Position numbers and translations under genes: made by a program
Part shown: piece after piece, positions 49,516 through 58,106 of the stretch
Numbering within the stretch: position 1 is the stretch's first letter
How the letters are laid out: every line of letters starts with the position of its first letter
Source: Streptomyces sp. NBC_01571
Lineage (GTDB): Bacteria; Actinomycetota; Actinomycetes; Streptomycetales; Streptomycetaceae
Assembly (NCBI RefSeq): GCF_026339875.1
Contig: NZ_JAPEPZ010000001.1
Coordinates: forward strand, 8,370,001-8,434,000
Length of the DNA stretch: 64,000 nucleotides
Direction of reading: 5' to 3'
The notes under the pieces: model-generated
Seen by the model: only the letters and a program-made list of their open reading frames with translations
Databases searched by the model: none
What the model was told of the DNA's origin: nothing

Positions 49516-50901
49516 TCAGGCTACTCGTTCGAGTACCGCCTTAGCCCGCTCGTCGATCTCTCCAGCTGCTGTGATCCCTCGGTTCCGGAAAGGGGAGAGC
49601 ACCCTGCGCATGTTCACGACGGCCTCACGCGCCCTGCCCGACTGAACCCCTTCCATGGCGTCCAAGGCTTGGGCCCACGTATGGCAGGCGGCTTCAACGT
49701 TGCCTTGGTGTGCCTGCACCGCGCCCATGTAGCCCAGGGTGACAGCGTGCGTCCGGCTGAAGGTCTCGGCCTTCCTGGTCAGCACGCTGTTTCGGAACTC
49801 GCGAAGAGCTCCTTCGAGGTCACCAAGAGTCCACAGGGTGCGTGCCGTCTCGTGGGCCAGGGACGCTTGCTGGAAGAACCACACCCGATGCGGATCACTG
49901 TCGCCGTCCCCAGCGGCGGCGAGGTCGTCCTCAGCTCGGAGGAGCGCTGCTATCGCCTCGCGCCTCTGGCCGTCCATGGCAAGGCTGCGGGCGCGGACAA
50001 CGCCGAGCAGCGCGCGCTCACGTGGTGTCGCCAGGGTGTACCGCTTGCGGTCGACGGAAGCTGTCGCGAGCCGCACTCCCGTCCCGGGGTGTCCCAAATC
50101 GATTGCCTGATGGGCCATGGCCCGGAGGATATGGCCGGCCAGCGGTGCTTCGTCGGCTTCTGCGGCGAGCTTCAGTGCCAAGGTGAAATAGCGTCGCGCT
50201 GCCTCGTGTTCGGAGGCGTCGAAGCTCATCCAGCCAGCCACGTACACGGCTTCGGAAGCTGCGGCAAGCAGGTCTCTGCGTGTTTCATCGTTGGTGAAGA
50301 CACCGCCTACGTATTTCGCGACGTCATCGAGAATGTACTGGCGCAGGGCTGTGCGACCGTCCATCCCGCCGTGTCGCTGGTCCCGTCTGGAGAAGAACTC
50401 AGTCATCTCGCGGACAGCGGCAACCTCGCTGACGCCGATGTGGCGGAAGGTTGCGGCAGGGCGCGACCTGGCGCGTTCCGGTGCGTCGTCCCACCACTGC
50501 TGTCCGGGCAGGACCAGGCCGCCTACCGAGTAGGCAGCGCCGGCCAGCAGTTGGCGGCGTTCCAAATCCACGTCGCTTCTCCCGAGATCCACCAGCGCGG
50601 TCAGCGTATCGACGCGCCACTCGGATGCCGGGTCGGCATCAGTGGGCGATACCGAAAGCCCGATTTCCGCCAGAGTGACCGGGCGTTGCAGCCGTCGAGA
50701 CAACGTCTCACACAAGATACGGGGTGCCCTGCCGCTTGGACGGGTGCCAGAGATCCACATCGCGATGTGCGAACGACTCATGCTCAACAGTTCATGCGCA
50801 CCGACCTCGGCGGCGACCCTGACCACCGCCGCGGCGACCTTGGGCTGCGACCAGCCCGTCTCCGCGATCACAGCGGCCAGTTGTTCGTTCCTGTGTGCCA
50901 T
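49516..50901 (-). CDS. XRE-like regulator with TPR-like domain
   Basis: 461 residues. N-terminal HTH-like part (LAAVIAETGWSQPKVAAAVV, then SRSHIAMWISGTRPSGRAP), the hinge RRQLLAGAAYSVGG and a long helical repeat region (AARRYFTLALKLAAEADEAPLAG, quoted in part; MGAVQAHQGNVEAACHTWAQ). Same architecture as the regulator at 45.7 kb, so a paralogue. ATG at 50901, GGGGA upstream. Divergent from the large plus-strand operon and hence its candidate regulator. A direct repeat TTTGACGG x2 (50932-50939 and 50941-50948) lies upstream. Confidence 0.85.
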   Translation of the reverse strand: MAHRNEQLAAVIAETGWSQPKVAAAVVRVAAEVGAHELLSMSRSHIAMWISGTRPSGRAPRILCETLSRRLQRPVTLAEIGLSVSPTDADPASEWRVDTLTALVDLGRSDVDLERRQLLAGAAYSVGGLVLPGQQWWDDAPERARSRPAATFRHIGVSEVAAVREMTEFFSRRDQRHGGMDGRTALRQYILDDVAKYVGGVFTNDETRRDLLAAASEAVYVAGWMSFDASEHEAARRYFTLALKLAAEADEAPLAGHILRAMAHQAIDLGHPGTGVRLATASVDRKRYTLATPRERALLGVVRARSLAMDGQRREAIAALLRAEDDLAAAGDGDSDPHRVWFFQQASLAHETARTLWTLGDLEGALREFRNSVLTRKAETFSRTHAVTLGYMGAVQAHQGNVEAACHTWAQALDAMEGVQSGRAREAVVNMRRVLSPFRNRGITAAGEIDERAKAVLERVA

Positions 50902-50931
50902 CCGACGTCCCCGTTCACAAGAGAACGATCT

Positions 50932-50948
50932 TTGACGGGTTTGACGGC
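50932..50948. promoter_or_regulatory. Direct repeat in the divergent control region
   Basis: TTTGACGG, one base, TTTGACGG. It lies 30-47 bases upstream of the regulator start on minus and about 95 bases before the small plus-strand gene; could be tandem half-sites. Confidence 0.4.
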
Positions 50949-51042
50949 ATCGCGGACTGGCCGGGGATACCAACCCGTCGTCATTCACGGTTCGCTCAAG
51001 GTCAACGAAACCACCATCTGCCTTTGCCCGGGAGGACATCCG

Positions 51043-51180
51043 GTGAAGACCAGCCACGCGTCTGGTGCCAACGCCAGGACCCTTCCCGGCTCCGCTAGCG
51101 CTGGCATCGACGCCTTCGGGGCGGCTGAGGGCCGGGTGGCGTCGCCCTCGGGGGCGTGCGTACTCAGGAGGCAGTCATGA
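51043..51180 (+). CDS. 45-residue small protein heading the large operon
   Basis: GTG at 51043 has GGAGG exactly 7 bases upstream, the best ribosome site in the area, and the TGA at 51178-51180 overlaps the ATG of the next gene (ATGA). The peptide begins MKTSHASGANARTLPGSASA, is rich in Ala, Gly and Ser, and ends with Cys and two Arg. No family recognised. It could be a leader for translational coupling, a partner of the following ATPase, or a precursor peptide; nothing in the operon resembles a RiPP maturation enzyme, so the last is least likely. Confidence 0.6.
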   Translation: MKTSHASGANARTLPGSASAGIDAFGAAEGRVASPSGACVLRRQS

Positions 51181-51665
51181 ACGAGCCCACGACTGCGGAC
51201 GGCTGCAACGACGCCCCGGAACAGCAGAAGAGTCTGACGCTGGCCGCCAACGATCTCGCACCCAGCGAGGCCCGTTCCTTCACCCGCGACGTACTCACGG
51301 CTTGGGAGTTCGAAGACCTTATGGATCAAGCCGTGTTGATCGTCAGCGAACTCACCACCAACGCTGAGCGCCATGGCCGGCGCGATGAAAGGGCCGAGGG
51401 CGCTTCATCGGGCCCACAGGGCAAGAGGGACGAGGAGATCACGCTGACCCTCGCGGTCCAAGCCGAGGTAGTGACGATCGAGGTTGAGGACAACTCTCCC
51501 TATGCCCCGGTCCAACGGGTTCCCGACCAAGACGCGACCAGCGGGCGTGGCCTGTGGCTCGTCTCTGCGATGGCCGACAGCTGGACCACACGTCCTACCG
51601 AGGACGGAACCGGCAAGCGGGTGCTCGCCTTCATCAGCCGCCCTGAACCGGGCGTTGCTTCCTGA
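51177..51665 (+). CDS. Histidine-kinase-like ATPase (anti-sigma factor type)
   Basis: 162 residues, HATPase_c fold without a dimerisation domain, as in SpoIIAB/RsbW-like proteins that are abundant in Streptomyces. N-box SELTTNAERHG, G1 box VEDNSPYAP, G2 box GRGLWLV. Overlaps the small gene upstream and is followed after 40 bases by the HAD gene. Could regulate the operon or a sigma factor elsewhere; no sigma factor is in the window. Confidence 0.88.
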   Translation: MNEPTTADGCNDAPEQQKSLTLAANDLAPSEARSFTRDVLTAWEFEDLMDQAVLIVSELTTNAERHGRRDERAEGASSGPQGKRDEEITLTLAVQAEVVTIEVEDNSPYAPVQRVPDQDATSGRGLWLVSAMADSWTTRPTEDGTGKRVLAFISRPEPGVAS

Positions 51666-51705
51666 ACATCTCCACCCCTCTCGCCTCTCTTTGGAGACCC
51701 TCGCT

Positions 51706-52428
51706 ATGGCTCCCGAAGCACCTCCCGCTGCCTCGCCCTGCGTGACAGCGAGCAAACACGACCGTGGCGGCCTCGAAGATCCGCGTTGCCTCCTCCTCGA
51801 TCTCGACGGCGTTCTGGTGGACACACGTCCTGTGATGGAGATCGCGTGGCGTGCCGTCCAGGAAGCCCACGGCGTGAACATCCCCTTCGAGACGTACCAG
51901 GAACAGCTCGGCCGCCCCTTCGACGACATCATGGCGCGCCTCGGCCTGGCCAACGCAGAGGAGATCCACCGGACGTACACCGACGTGTCTGCGGCTGCAT
52001 CTCATCTGGCCCAAGAGTTCGAGGGCATCACAGACGTCCTTCTCGCGGTCGCCGCTGATGGCTGGTCCCTTGGCGTCGTGACGTCAAAGCCGTTAGCCCG
52101 GGCAACGCCTCTTCTCGCTCGGCTCGGCTGCCCGTTCGTCACGGTCCGCGGGCCTGAAGGACACGGGCGGGGTAAGCCTGCTCCGGACCCCATACTGCTG
52201 GCCCTGATCGACCTCGGCGCTGATCCGGCCGATGCGGCCTACGTCGGCGACATGGCGGTCGACCAAGAGGCAGCACGTCGCGCCGGCGTTTCCTACATCC
52301 ACGCGGGATGGGGATACGGCCGTCCTACGGGGCCGTGCCCCGCCGTCGCCGATACGCCCAGGCAGCTGTTGCACCTCCTCGGCGTGAGTACCCCCAACGG
52401 CCCGTTCGTCGAAGGGGGGCTGTTGTGA
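51706..52428 (+). CDS. HAD-superfamily phosphatase
   Basis: 240 residues, phosphoglycolate-phosphatase-like. Nucleophile and acid Asp32/Asp34 in LLDLDGVLVDT, motif II VVTSKP, motif III Lys in GKPAPDP and motif IV YVGDMAVDQEAARRAG. An alpha-helical cap follows motif I. A Leu codon at 52093-52095 is TTA. In this operon a role in removing a phosphate from a nucleotide or sugar intermediate is plausible. GTGA overlap with the next gene. Confidence 0.9.
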   Translation: MAPEAPPAASPCVTASKHDRGGLEDPRCLLLDLDGVLVDTRPVMEIAWRAVQEAHGVNIPFETYQEQLGRPFDDIMARLGLANAEEIHRTYTDVSAAASHLAQEFEGITDVLLAVAADGWSLGVVTSKPLARATPLLARLGCPFVTVRGPEGHGRGKPAPDPILLALIDLGADPADAAYVGDMAVDQEAARRAGVSYIHAGWGYGRPTGPCPAVADTPRQLLHLLGVSTPNGPFVEGGLL

Positions 52429-54284
52429 AGGCTGTTGGACGCAGCGCACTTGGCCTCGTCCGGACCGACTTCGGCGGACAGCCTTCGTGGGCCTTGGTGG
52501 GAGAGGGTGCTCTCGCCACGGTGCGAGCCGACCGGATCACCACCCGGGACCTGGAGGCCCTGCCGCTCGACTCGGGTGAGGTAGACGAGCATGTCAACCA
52601 GGTCATGGAGGCGCTTGAAAATTACGGCGCGCATCTCACGGCGACACCGGGCGGAGCGGGATGGCTGCACGCGCAGCAGGTACCAGCGCGCCGTCTGGTG
52701 GGGCAACTCGTCCGCAAGTTGATGGCCCTCAGCACGTGGGAGCCCTTCGGGGAGGCCCCCGGTGGCATCACTCCAGCTTCGTACGAAGGGTTCGTCGGGG
52801 TGCGGCCGAGTAGTTCGCGGGAGTACCGGTCATACACAGTGACCTGGTCCGGGGTGGCGTTCGTGCTCGGAGCTTCAGCCCCGCACAATCCGCTGAGGTC
52901 GGCGCGGTTACGCAACCTTCCCCGTGCCCGCTCGGATGTCGGCTCGGACCGTGCGCCTTCGACTTGGCCACGGAGCGAGGTGGTGGCGTTGTCGTGGTCG
53001 TCGCGGCACGCGGCGACGCTGCTTCCGGTACTCGAAGCGCTCTCCCGTGAAGGAGCGAGGAGTCTGCTCCTCGACCTGGCCACCGACGACGCCCAGCGCT
53101 GCATCGCACCGGATGAGCAGGGCGTGAGCTTCGGTGCACTGCCCGCTGATCTCTTCAGCATCTCCGGCACGGTGGATGAACTCCACCTGCCCGACGACGA
53201 CCGCGTCGTGCGGGTGAAGCAGCACACCGTGCGGCTGGCCCGGCTGGTCCGGCTGATCTCCGTTGTCCTGGAGACGGCGGGCGGATGCACCCAGCCGTCC
53301 TGGCGATCGGTCGTGGAGGTCGAGAGGCGGTTGGACGAGGTCCTCACTGCGGCCCGGCCTCACACCGTGCTGGTCAGCAACGACACGAGCCCCCTGGGCG
53401 CACTCGCCGTCCACGCGGCCGAGCGCCACTCGCTGAACACGGTGCACGTCCAGCACGGTGCGTGGACGGCCGAGGCTGTTGCCTGGCCTGCGCTGCACAG
53501 TCGTCACATCGTGGTCATGGGCGAACGCGACGTCCCGCTGGCGATGACCTGGGCGCGTCATCTGGGGGCCGAGGTCCATGTCCTTGGACAGCCTCGCTTC
53601 GACTGCCTTACCAGCCTCGACCGTGCGGCTCAACGGCGCTACCTGACACGGCTGATGGCCTCGGCCCACGACCGTGTTCCCTCTCGGATCATGGTTTGGG
53701 CCTGCCAGCCCTTCAGCCACGACCGGCTCAGGACTCAGGCCAACCAGATCGCGCAAGGGCTGCGCAGGGCCGACGGTGACTGGGGCCTCGTCATCGCCCC
53801 GCACCCCGCTCAGGGAGTCGGAGCATTCTCCTCCCTGTTCGAGTGCGACCGCGGCCCTCTCGATGACGAGCTGCCCGTTGCCGTGGCCGATCCGCAGGTC
53901 GGGGCACGCGGCTGTCTGGCCGGCGCTGACGCCCTGGCGAGTGCGTATTCGACCTGCGGTATCGAAGCTGTCCTCCTGCAGGTGCCGGTCTTGGAGATCG
54001 GACCGTCCGGAGAGCGCACACTCGGCCTGGCCGGTCACGGCCTGGCTCATCGCTGTCACAGCGCCGACGACGTCACTGCCGCACTCACCGCACTGGCCTG
54101 CCCCGACGAGCTCATGGCCCAGCCGGTGCCGGATGCCGTGTGCAGGTGGCGCGGTGACAGCGCCGCCGCCATCGCCGGCCTCATCCTCGGCCCCGAGGGC
54201 GCCACGCCTCTTGATCCCGTTCCAGCTGATTCCTCCGCCGCTGATCCCGCTCAGCCGCAGGGTGAAGGAGTTCCTACCCAATGA
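52425..54284 (+). CDS. GT-B-fold protein, putative glycosyl or phospho-transferase
   Basis: 619 residues. The C-terminal half has a GT-B look: VLVSNDTSPLGALAVHAAE, then LNTVHVQHGAW, a pattern shared with CDP-glycerol transferases and capsule-type glycosyltransferases, and a late ADALASAYSTCGIEAVLLQVP with PVLEIGPSGER (nucleotide-sugar site position). The N-terminal 200 residues are not recognised. One TTA codon at 52908-52910 suggests bldA dependence. GTG start overlaps the HAD stop; its own stop overlaps the thymidylate-synthase-like gene (ATGA). Confidence 0.6.
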   Translation: MKAVGRSALGLVRTDFGGQPSWALVGEGALATVRADRITTRDLEALPLDSGEVDEHVNQVMEALENYGAHLTATPGGAGWLHAQQVPARRLVGQLVRKLMALSTWEPFGEAPGGITPASYEGFVGVRPSSSREYRSYTVTWSGVAFVLGASAPHNPLRSARLRNLPRARSDVGSDRAPSTWPRSEVVALSWSSRHAATLLPVLEALSREGARSLLLDLATDDAQRCIAPDEQGVSFGALPADLFSISGTVDELHLPDDDRVVRVKQHTVRLARLVRLISVVLETAGGCTQPSWRSVVEVERRLDEVLTAARPHTVLVSNDTSPLGALAVHAAERHSLNTVHVQHGAWTAEAVAWPALHSRHIVVMGERDVPLAMTWARHLGAEVHVLGQPRFDCLTSLDRAAQRRYLTRLMASAHDRVPSRIMVWACQPFSHDRLRTQANQIAQGLRRADGDWGLVIAPHPAQGVGAFSSLFECDRGPLDDELPVAVADPQVGARGCLAGADALASAYSTCGIEAVLLQVPVLEIGPSGERTLGLAGHGLAHRCHSADDVTAALTALACPDELMAQPVPDAVCRWRGDSAAAIAGLILGPEGATPLDPVPADSSAADPAQPQGEGVPTQ

Positions 54285-55237
54285 CACACCTGACCGCCGA
54301 CACCGTCGCCGAACTCTTCGCCGGGGCCGTCACCCTGGCCAAGGCCGGCGAGAAGGTCGCCCCCCGCGGTATGGCCACCCGCGAAGTCCTCGACGTCCAC
54401 ATGCGGTTGACCCAGCCCCGGGCTCGGCTGCTGCACGCGCCCCCAGCCCGGATCCTCAACCCGGCGTTCGCGGTGGCCGAGACCGTCTGGCACCTCGCAG
54501 GCTCGGACGACCCGTGGATATTCGACTACAACGCCCGGCTGCGGCAGTACACGGATGACGGCGTACTACGGGGCGCGTACGGGCCGCGAATGCGGAACTG
54601 GGCGGGGAAGGTCGACCAGCTGCACCAAGTCGTCGACACCCTCAAGGAGGATGCCGACTCCCGCCGGGCTCTGATCCAGCTGTACGACCCGGCCCTCGAC
54701 GCCGCTGGGCACAAGGACGTGCCGTGCACGCTCGGATTCGCCTTCCACCTGCGAACCGGCCGCCTGCACATGACGACCACGATGCGCGGCCAGGACGTGT
54801 GGATCGGCCTGCCCTACGACCTGTTCTTCTACACGGTCCTGCACGAGCTGGTCGCCGGGTGGCTCGGCGCCGAGGTCGGCGACTTCCACCACCAGGTGGG
54901 GTCCCTGCACATATACGAGAACCACCTCGACCACGCCGAGCAACTCACCTCGCTCACCGCGAGCGAGATCATGCCGGACCTCAGCACTCCGTGGGACGGC
55001 TTCGACGAGCTGCTCCGGCACGTCCGGGTCGGAGAAGTCACGGGGCACCCGGGCTGGGACGCCATGACCGAGACGATGCACAGCTACCGACTGTGGAAGG
55101 ACAACCTGCACGATGCGGCGTGGCAACTGGCCGACCAGGTCAACGGCCCCCTTGGCCAGGCGCTGACGTCCTGGTACAGCGAGCTGAACCGCCGTGCCGC
55201 GTCCTCGTCCGCCCGCACTGTGGCAGGGGTCAGGTGA
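54281..55237 (+). CDS. Thymidylate-synthase-fold enzyme, predicted cytosine-nucleotide hydroxymethylase
   Basis: 318 residues. Landmarks of the TS family are kept: Glu67 (AVAETVWHL), the YGPRMRNW segment, paired Arg128-Arg129 (DADSRRAL), catalytic Cys149 (VPCTL), Arg169 and Asp172 (RGQDVWIG), His210 and Tyr212 (LHIYENH). At the base-selecting Asn of TS (Asn177 in E. coli, LPFN) this protein has Asp180 (LPYD). Asp here is the known switch towards cytosine in dCMP hydroxymethylase and in TS mutants, and the CMP hydroxymethylase MilA is a relative. Ser167 is replaced by Gly. Predicted product: 5-hydroxymethyl- or 5-methyl-(d)CMP. Confidence 0.85.
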   Translation: MTHLTADTVAELFAGAVTLAKAGEKVAPRGMATREVLDVHMRLTQPRARLLHAPPARILNPAFAVAETVWHLAGSDDPWIFDYNARLRQYTDDGVLRGAYGPRMRNWAGKVDQLHQVVDTLKEDADSRRALIQLYDPALDAAGHKDVPCTLGFAFHLRTGRLHMTTTMRGQDVWIGLPYDLFFYTVLHELVAGWLGAEVGDFHHQVGSLHIYENHLDHAEQLTSLTASEIMPDLSTPWDGFDELLRHVRVGEVTGHPGWDAMTETMHSYRLWKDNLHDAAWQLADQVNGPLGQALTSWYSELNRRAASSSARTVAGVR

Positions 55238-56964
55238 CGTTCGCCATGGACCACGTTCCGTCCGTCATTCTCGGCCTGTGCTCCTACACCCATGACTCGG
55301 CCGCTGCGCTCCTGGTCGACGGGGACCTGGTCGGATTCGTCGAGGAAGAACGCCTGTCCGAGGACAAGCACACCAAGGCGTATCCGCGCCATGCCGTCGC
55401 GTGGCTGCTGAAGGAGGCCGGGATCACCGTCGGCGACGTGGACGCTATCGCCTACAACTTCCAGCCCTCCCGCTACCTCGTCGAGTCCCCGGCCGCGCTG
55501 CGCCTGGCCCTGTCGGAGACGACCCGCGAGCGGGCGCTGCCCAGGGCCCACGGCTTCGCCAAGGTGGCCTTGCGCACCCAGCACCGCGTCCGCACCCTCG
55601 GCCGGCTGTTCCCCTCCGCCCGCGTCACACCCGTTCTGCACCACCGGGCCCATCAGATGGCCGCCTTCGCCGCATCGGGATGGGCCGAATCCGCGGTGCT
55701 CGTCGTCGACAGCCTCGGCGAACGGCAGACCACCACCATCGGCCACGGTCACGAGACGCTGCGACCGCGCACCCGCATCGTCGAGGAGCTTCATGATCCG
55801 GCGTCCTTGGGCTACGTGTACGGAGCGGTCACCGAGCATCTGGGGTGGCGCCGCGGGGACGAGGAGGGCACTGTGATGGCCCTCGCCGCTCTCGGCGACC
55901 CCAAGCGGTTCCGCCACCTGTTCGCGCGCGCCGTGCGCACCACGTCGGCCGGCTTCTTCATCGACCCGGCCTACTTCCCCCCGCGCACGCTGTCCTCCGG
56001 CTACCCCCGGACATCCCGTCGCTTCATCACCGAGACGTGCCCCGCCCGTCACCCGGACGAGCCACTCGCCGACGTCCACCAGGATCTGGCCGCTGCCCTC
56101 CAGGAGCGCACCGAAAAGGTCATGGTGCACCTGGCCCGGCGAGCCAGGATGATCACCGGCTCGCGCCGCCTATGCGTCGGTGGCGGAGTCGCCACGAACT
56201 GCGTGAGCATCGGGCGCATCATCGAGGCCGACATCTTCGACGAGGTCTTCGTGCCCCCCGCCCCAGGCGATGCTGGCACCGCGCTCGGTGCTGCGGTCGC
56301 CCTTCACATGGACGGGGGAAACCGACGCCCCGTCTCCGGCATCGCCCGCGCCTGCTACCTCGGTCCGTCCTTCCACGACCTCACCCTCGACCTCACCCCG
56401 TGGCCCGGACTGCAACAGAAGATGTTGGGCATCGAGACCGCAGAGTTCCTCGCCGACCAACTCGCCCACGGCATGATCGTCGGCCTGTTCCAGGGCCGGG
56501 TGGAAGCCGGACCCCGTGCCCTGGGGAACCGCTCGATCCTCGCCTCGCCCCTGGAACCGGGTGTCGTGGAACGACTCAACGCCACCGTGAAATACCGCGA
56601 GGCGTTCCGGCCCTTCGCCCCCATGGTCCTGGCCGAGCGCGCCCAGGAGTTCTTCACACTCGGCCAGGAAGCGCCGTACATGTCCATGGCCTCCGGCGTG
56701 ACGGACACCGCACGCGAACGGGTGCCGGCCATCATTCACGCCAACGGCACCTCCCGCCTGCAGACCGTCACCACTACGCAGAACCCGTTCATGCACGCGG
56801 TCCTGACCGCCTTCGCCCGCCGTACCGGGGTCCCTGTCCTGATCAACACCTCGCTCAATGTCAAGGGCAAGCCCATCTGCGGGACACCGGCCATGGCCCT
56901 GGACTGCCTGGCCGGCTCCGGCCTGGACGCCCTGCTGCTCGAAGACCGGTGGATCACCAAATGA
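55234..56964 (+). CDS. NodU/CmcH-family O-carbamoyltransferase
   Basis: About 576 residues, normal for the family (TobZ, CmcH, NodU). N-terminal Kae1-like domain: CSYTHDSAAALLVDG, EEERLSEDKHTKAYP, HHRAHQMAAFA and GDEEGTVMALAALG. C-terminal YrdC-like domain: FQGRVEAGPRALGNRSIL and LINTSLNVKGKPI. It makes carbamoyl-AMP from carbamoyl phosphate and moves the carbamoyl group to a hydroxyl. Natural acceptors in this operon would be a sugar or the 5-hydroxymethyl group. GTG 55234 overlaps the upstream stop (GTGA); ATG 55246 is an alternative. Confidence 0.93.
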   Translation: MTFAMDHVPSVILGLCSYTHDSAAALLVDGDLVGFVEEERLSEDKHTKAYPRHAVAWLLKEAGITVGDVDAIAYNFQPSRYLVESPAALRLALSETTRERALPRAHGFAKVALRTQHRVRTLGRLFPSARVTPVLHHRAHQMAAFAASGWAESAVLVVDSLGERQTTTIGHGHETLRPRTRIVEELHDPASLGYVYGAVTEHLGWRRGDEEGTVMALAALGDPKRFRHLFARAVRTTSAGFFIDPAYFPPRTLSSGYPRTSRRFITETCPARHPDEPLADVHQDLAAALQERTEKVMVHLARRARMITGSRRLCVGGGVATNCVSIGRIIEADIFDEVFVPPAPGDAGTALGAAVALHMDGGNRRPVSGIARACYLGPSFHDLTLDLTPWPGLQQKMLGIETAEFLADQLAHGMIVGLFQGRVEAGPRALGNRSILASPLEPGVVERLNATVKYREAFRPFAPMVLAERAQEFFTLGQEAPYMSMASGVTDTARERVPAIIHANGTSRLQTVTTTQNPFMHAVLTAFARRTGVPVLINTSLNVKGKPICGTPAMALDCLAGSGLDALLLEDRWITK

Positions 56965-58010
56965 AGATCGGATACAGCTTCTGGGGCTTCCTCGGCAACG
57001 GCATCACCAACACCCCGGACGGGGGCCGCAGCCACCGCCGCCCCTTCGTCGACGCCCTGCTCTCCCGCGGGCACGAGATCGTCTTCCTCCAGGCCAACCG
57101 CGACCTGCTGGAAGCCGACGACGACCTCGGCGGCACCTACACCTTCGACACCGGCATCCCGAAGATCGACGCTCTGTTCCTTGAATGGCGCTGGGCGATC
57201 AACGGACGCAACTCGACCTCGTGCGGCACCGAGGGCCACACCTGTGACCTGCACCGCCAGGCCGAACTCATCACCCACTACACCGCGCGGCGCGGCACGC
57301 CGACCGTGATCTGGGACAAGGACCGCACGCTGCGGCACGAGAGCATCTGGCGCGGCACCCTGCAGAGCGCTGTGTGTGAAGCGGCCCTCGAACCCTCACC
57401 GGGCGCCCACCGCCTGCTCTTCCCCCTCGACGACCGGCTCCTAGCCCAAGCCGACCCCGTCGCACTCGCCGCCCAGCCGCGCGACCTGGCGCTCGGCTAT
57501 GTCGGCAACCAGTACGACCGCGACGAGCACTTCGACCGATACTTCGCCCCGGCCGCCGCACATGCGGCGCACCTCGTCGGCGGCAAATGGACCCAGACTG
57601 ACCGCTGGCCGCACGTCCGCTTCCTCGGACGGATCCCCTTCCAGGACGCCCACGGACTGTACGGCAGGTCCCTGGCCACCGTTCTCATGCTGCCCGAGCG
57701 GTATGCCGCAGTCGGGCAGATGACCCAGCGGATCTTCGAGGCGGTACTCGCCGGCTGCCTGCCCCTGGCGCCGGCCGACATCCGGCACGTCGAGGAGTTC
57801 GTGCCCGCCGAGCTGATCGTGACCTCCGGCCACGAGGTGATCGAACGGCTCGCCCATCTCCGGAAGATCGCCGGGAGTCAGCAGCACGCGGACCTGATAC
57901 GGGCCTGCCTGGACCGCCTGGACCTGTTCCGCCTGAGCCGACAAGTCGACGCGTTGGAGAGCGTGCTGGCCACGCTCGTCCGTGGCGCGAACGAGCGAGG
58001 AGCAGCCTGA
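56961..58010 (+). CDS. CgeB-like glycosyltransferase
   Basis: 349 residues. N-terminus MKIGYSFWGFLGNG with PFVDALLSRGHEIVFLQANRD; the C-terminal donor-site pattern is GLYGRSLATVLMLPERYAAVG, then QRIFEAVLAGCLPLAP (quoted in part), typical of CgeB/GT1-like transferases where the EA pair lies in the nucleotide-sugar pocket. GT-B fold expected. ATGA overlap with the carbamoyltransferase gene. Confidence 0.75.
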   Translation: MKIGYSFWGFLGNGITNTPDGGRSHRRPFVDALLSRGHEIVFLQANRDLLEADDDLGGTYTFDTGIPKIDALFLEWRWAINGRNSTSCGTEGHTCDLHRQAELITHYTARRGTPTVIWDKDRTLRHESIWRGTLQSAVCEAALEPSPGAHRLLFPLDDRLLAQADPVALAAQPRDLALGYVGNQYDRDEHFDRYFAPAAAHAAHLVGGKWTQTDRWPHVRFLGRIPFQDAHGLYGRSLATVLMLPERYAAVGQMTQRIFEAVLAGCLPLAPADIRHVEEFVPAELIVTSGHEVIERLAHLRKIAGSQQHADLIRACLDRLDLFRLSRQVDALESVLATLVRGANERGAA

Positions 58011-58106
58011 TGCGACAGACCTTCCAGGCTGGCCTGCCTGAATCATCCGGATGTATCCCGGCGGCCGGTCCGCCCGGGCACGCAAGCGACCCTAAGCTGG
58101 AGCACC

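Noticed and set aside
48685..51180. 831-residue plus-strand open frame
   Set aside because: Mostly antisense to the TrmO-like and XRE-TPR genes; only its last 45 codons, from GTG 51043, have a ribosome site and coupling, and are kept as a separate small gene.
51043..51180. RiPP precursor interpretation of the small gene
   Set aside because: No lanthipeptide, cyclase, radical-SAM or protease partner in the operon; recorded only as a coupled small protein.
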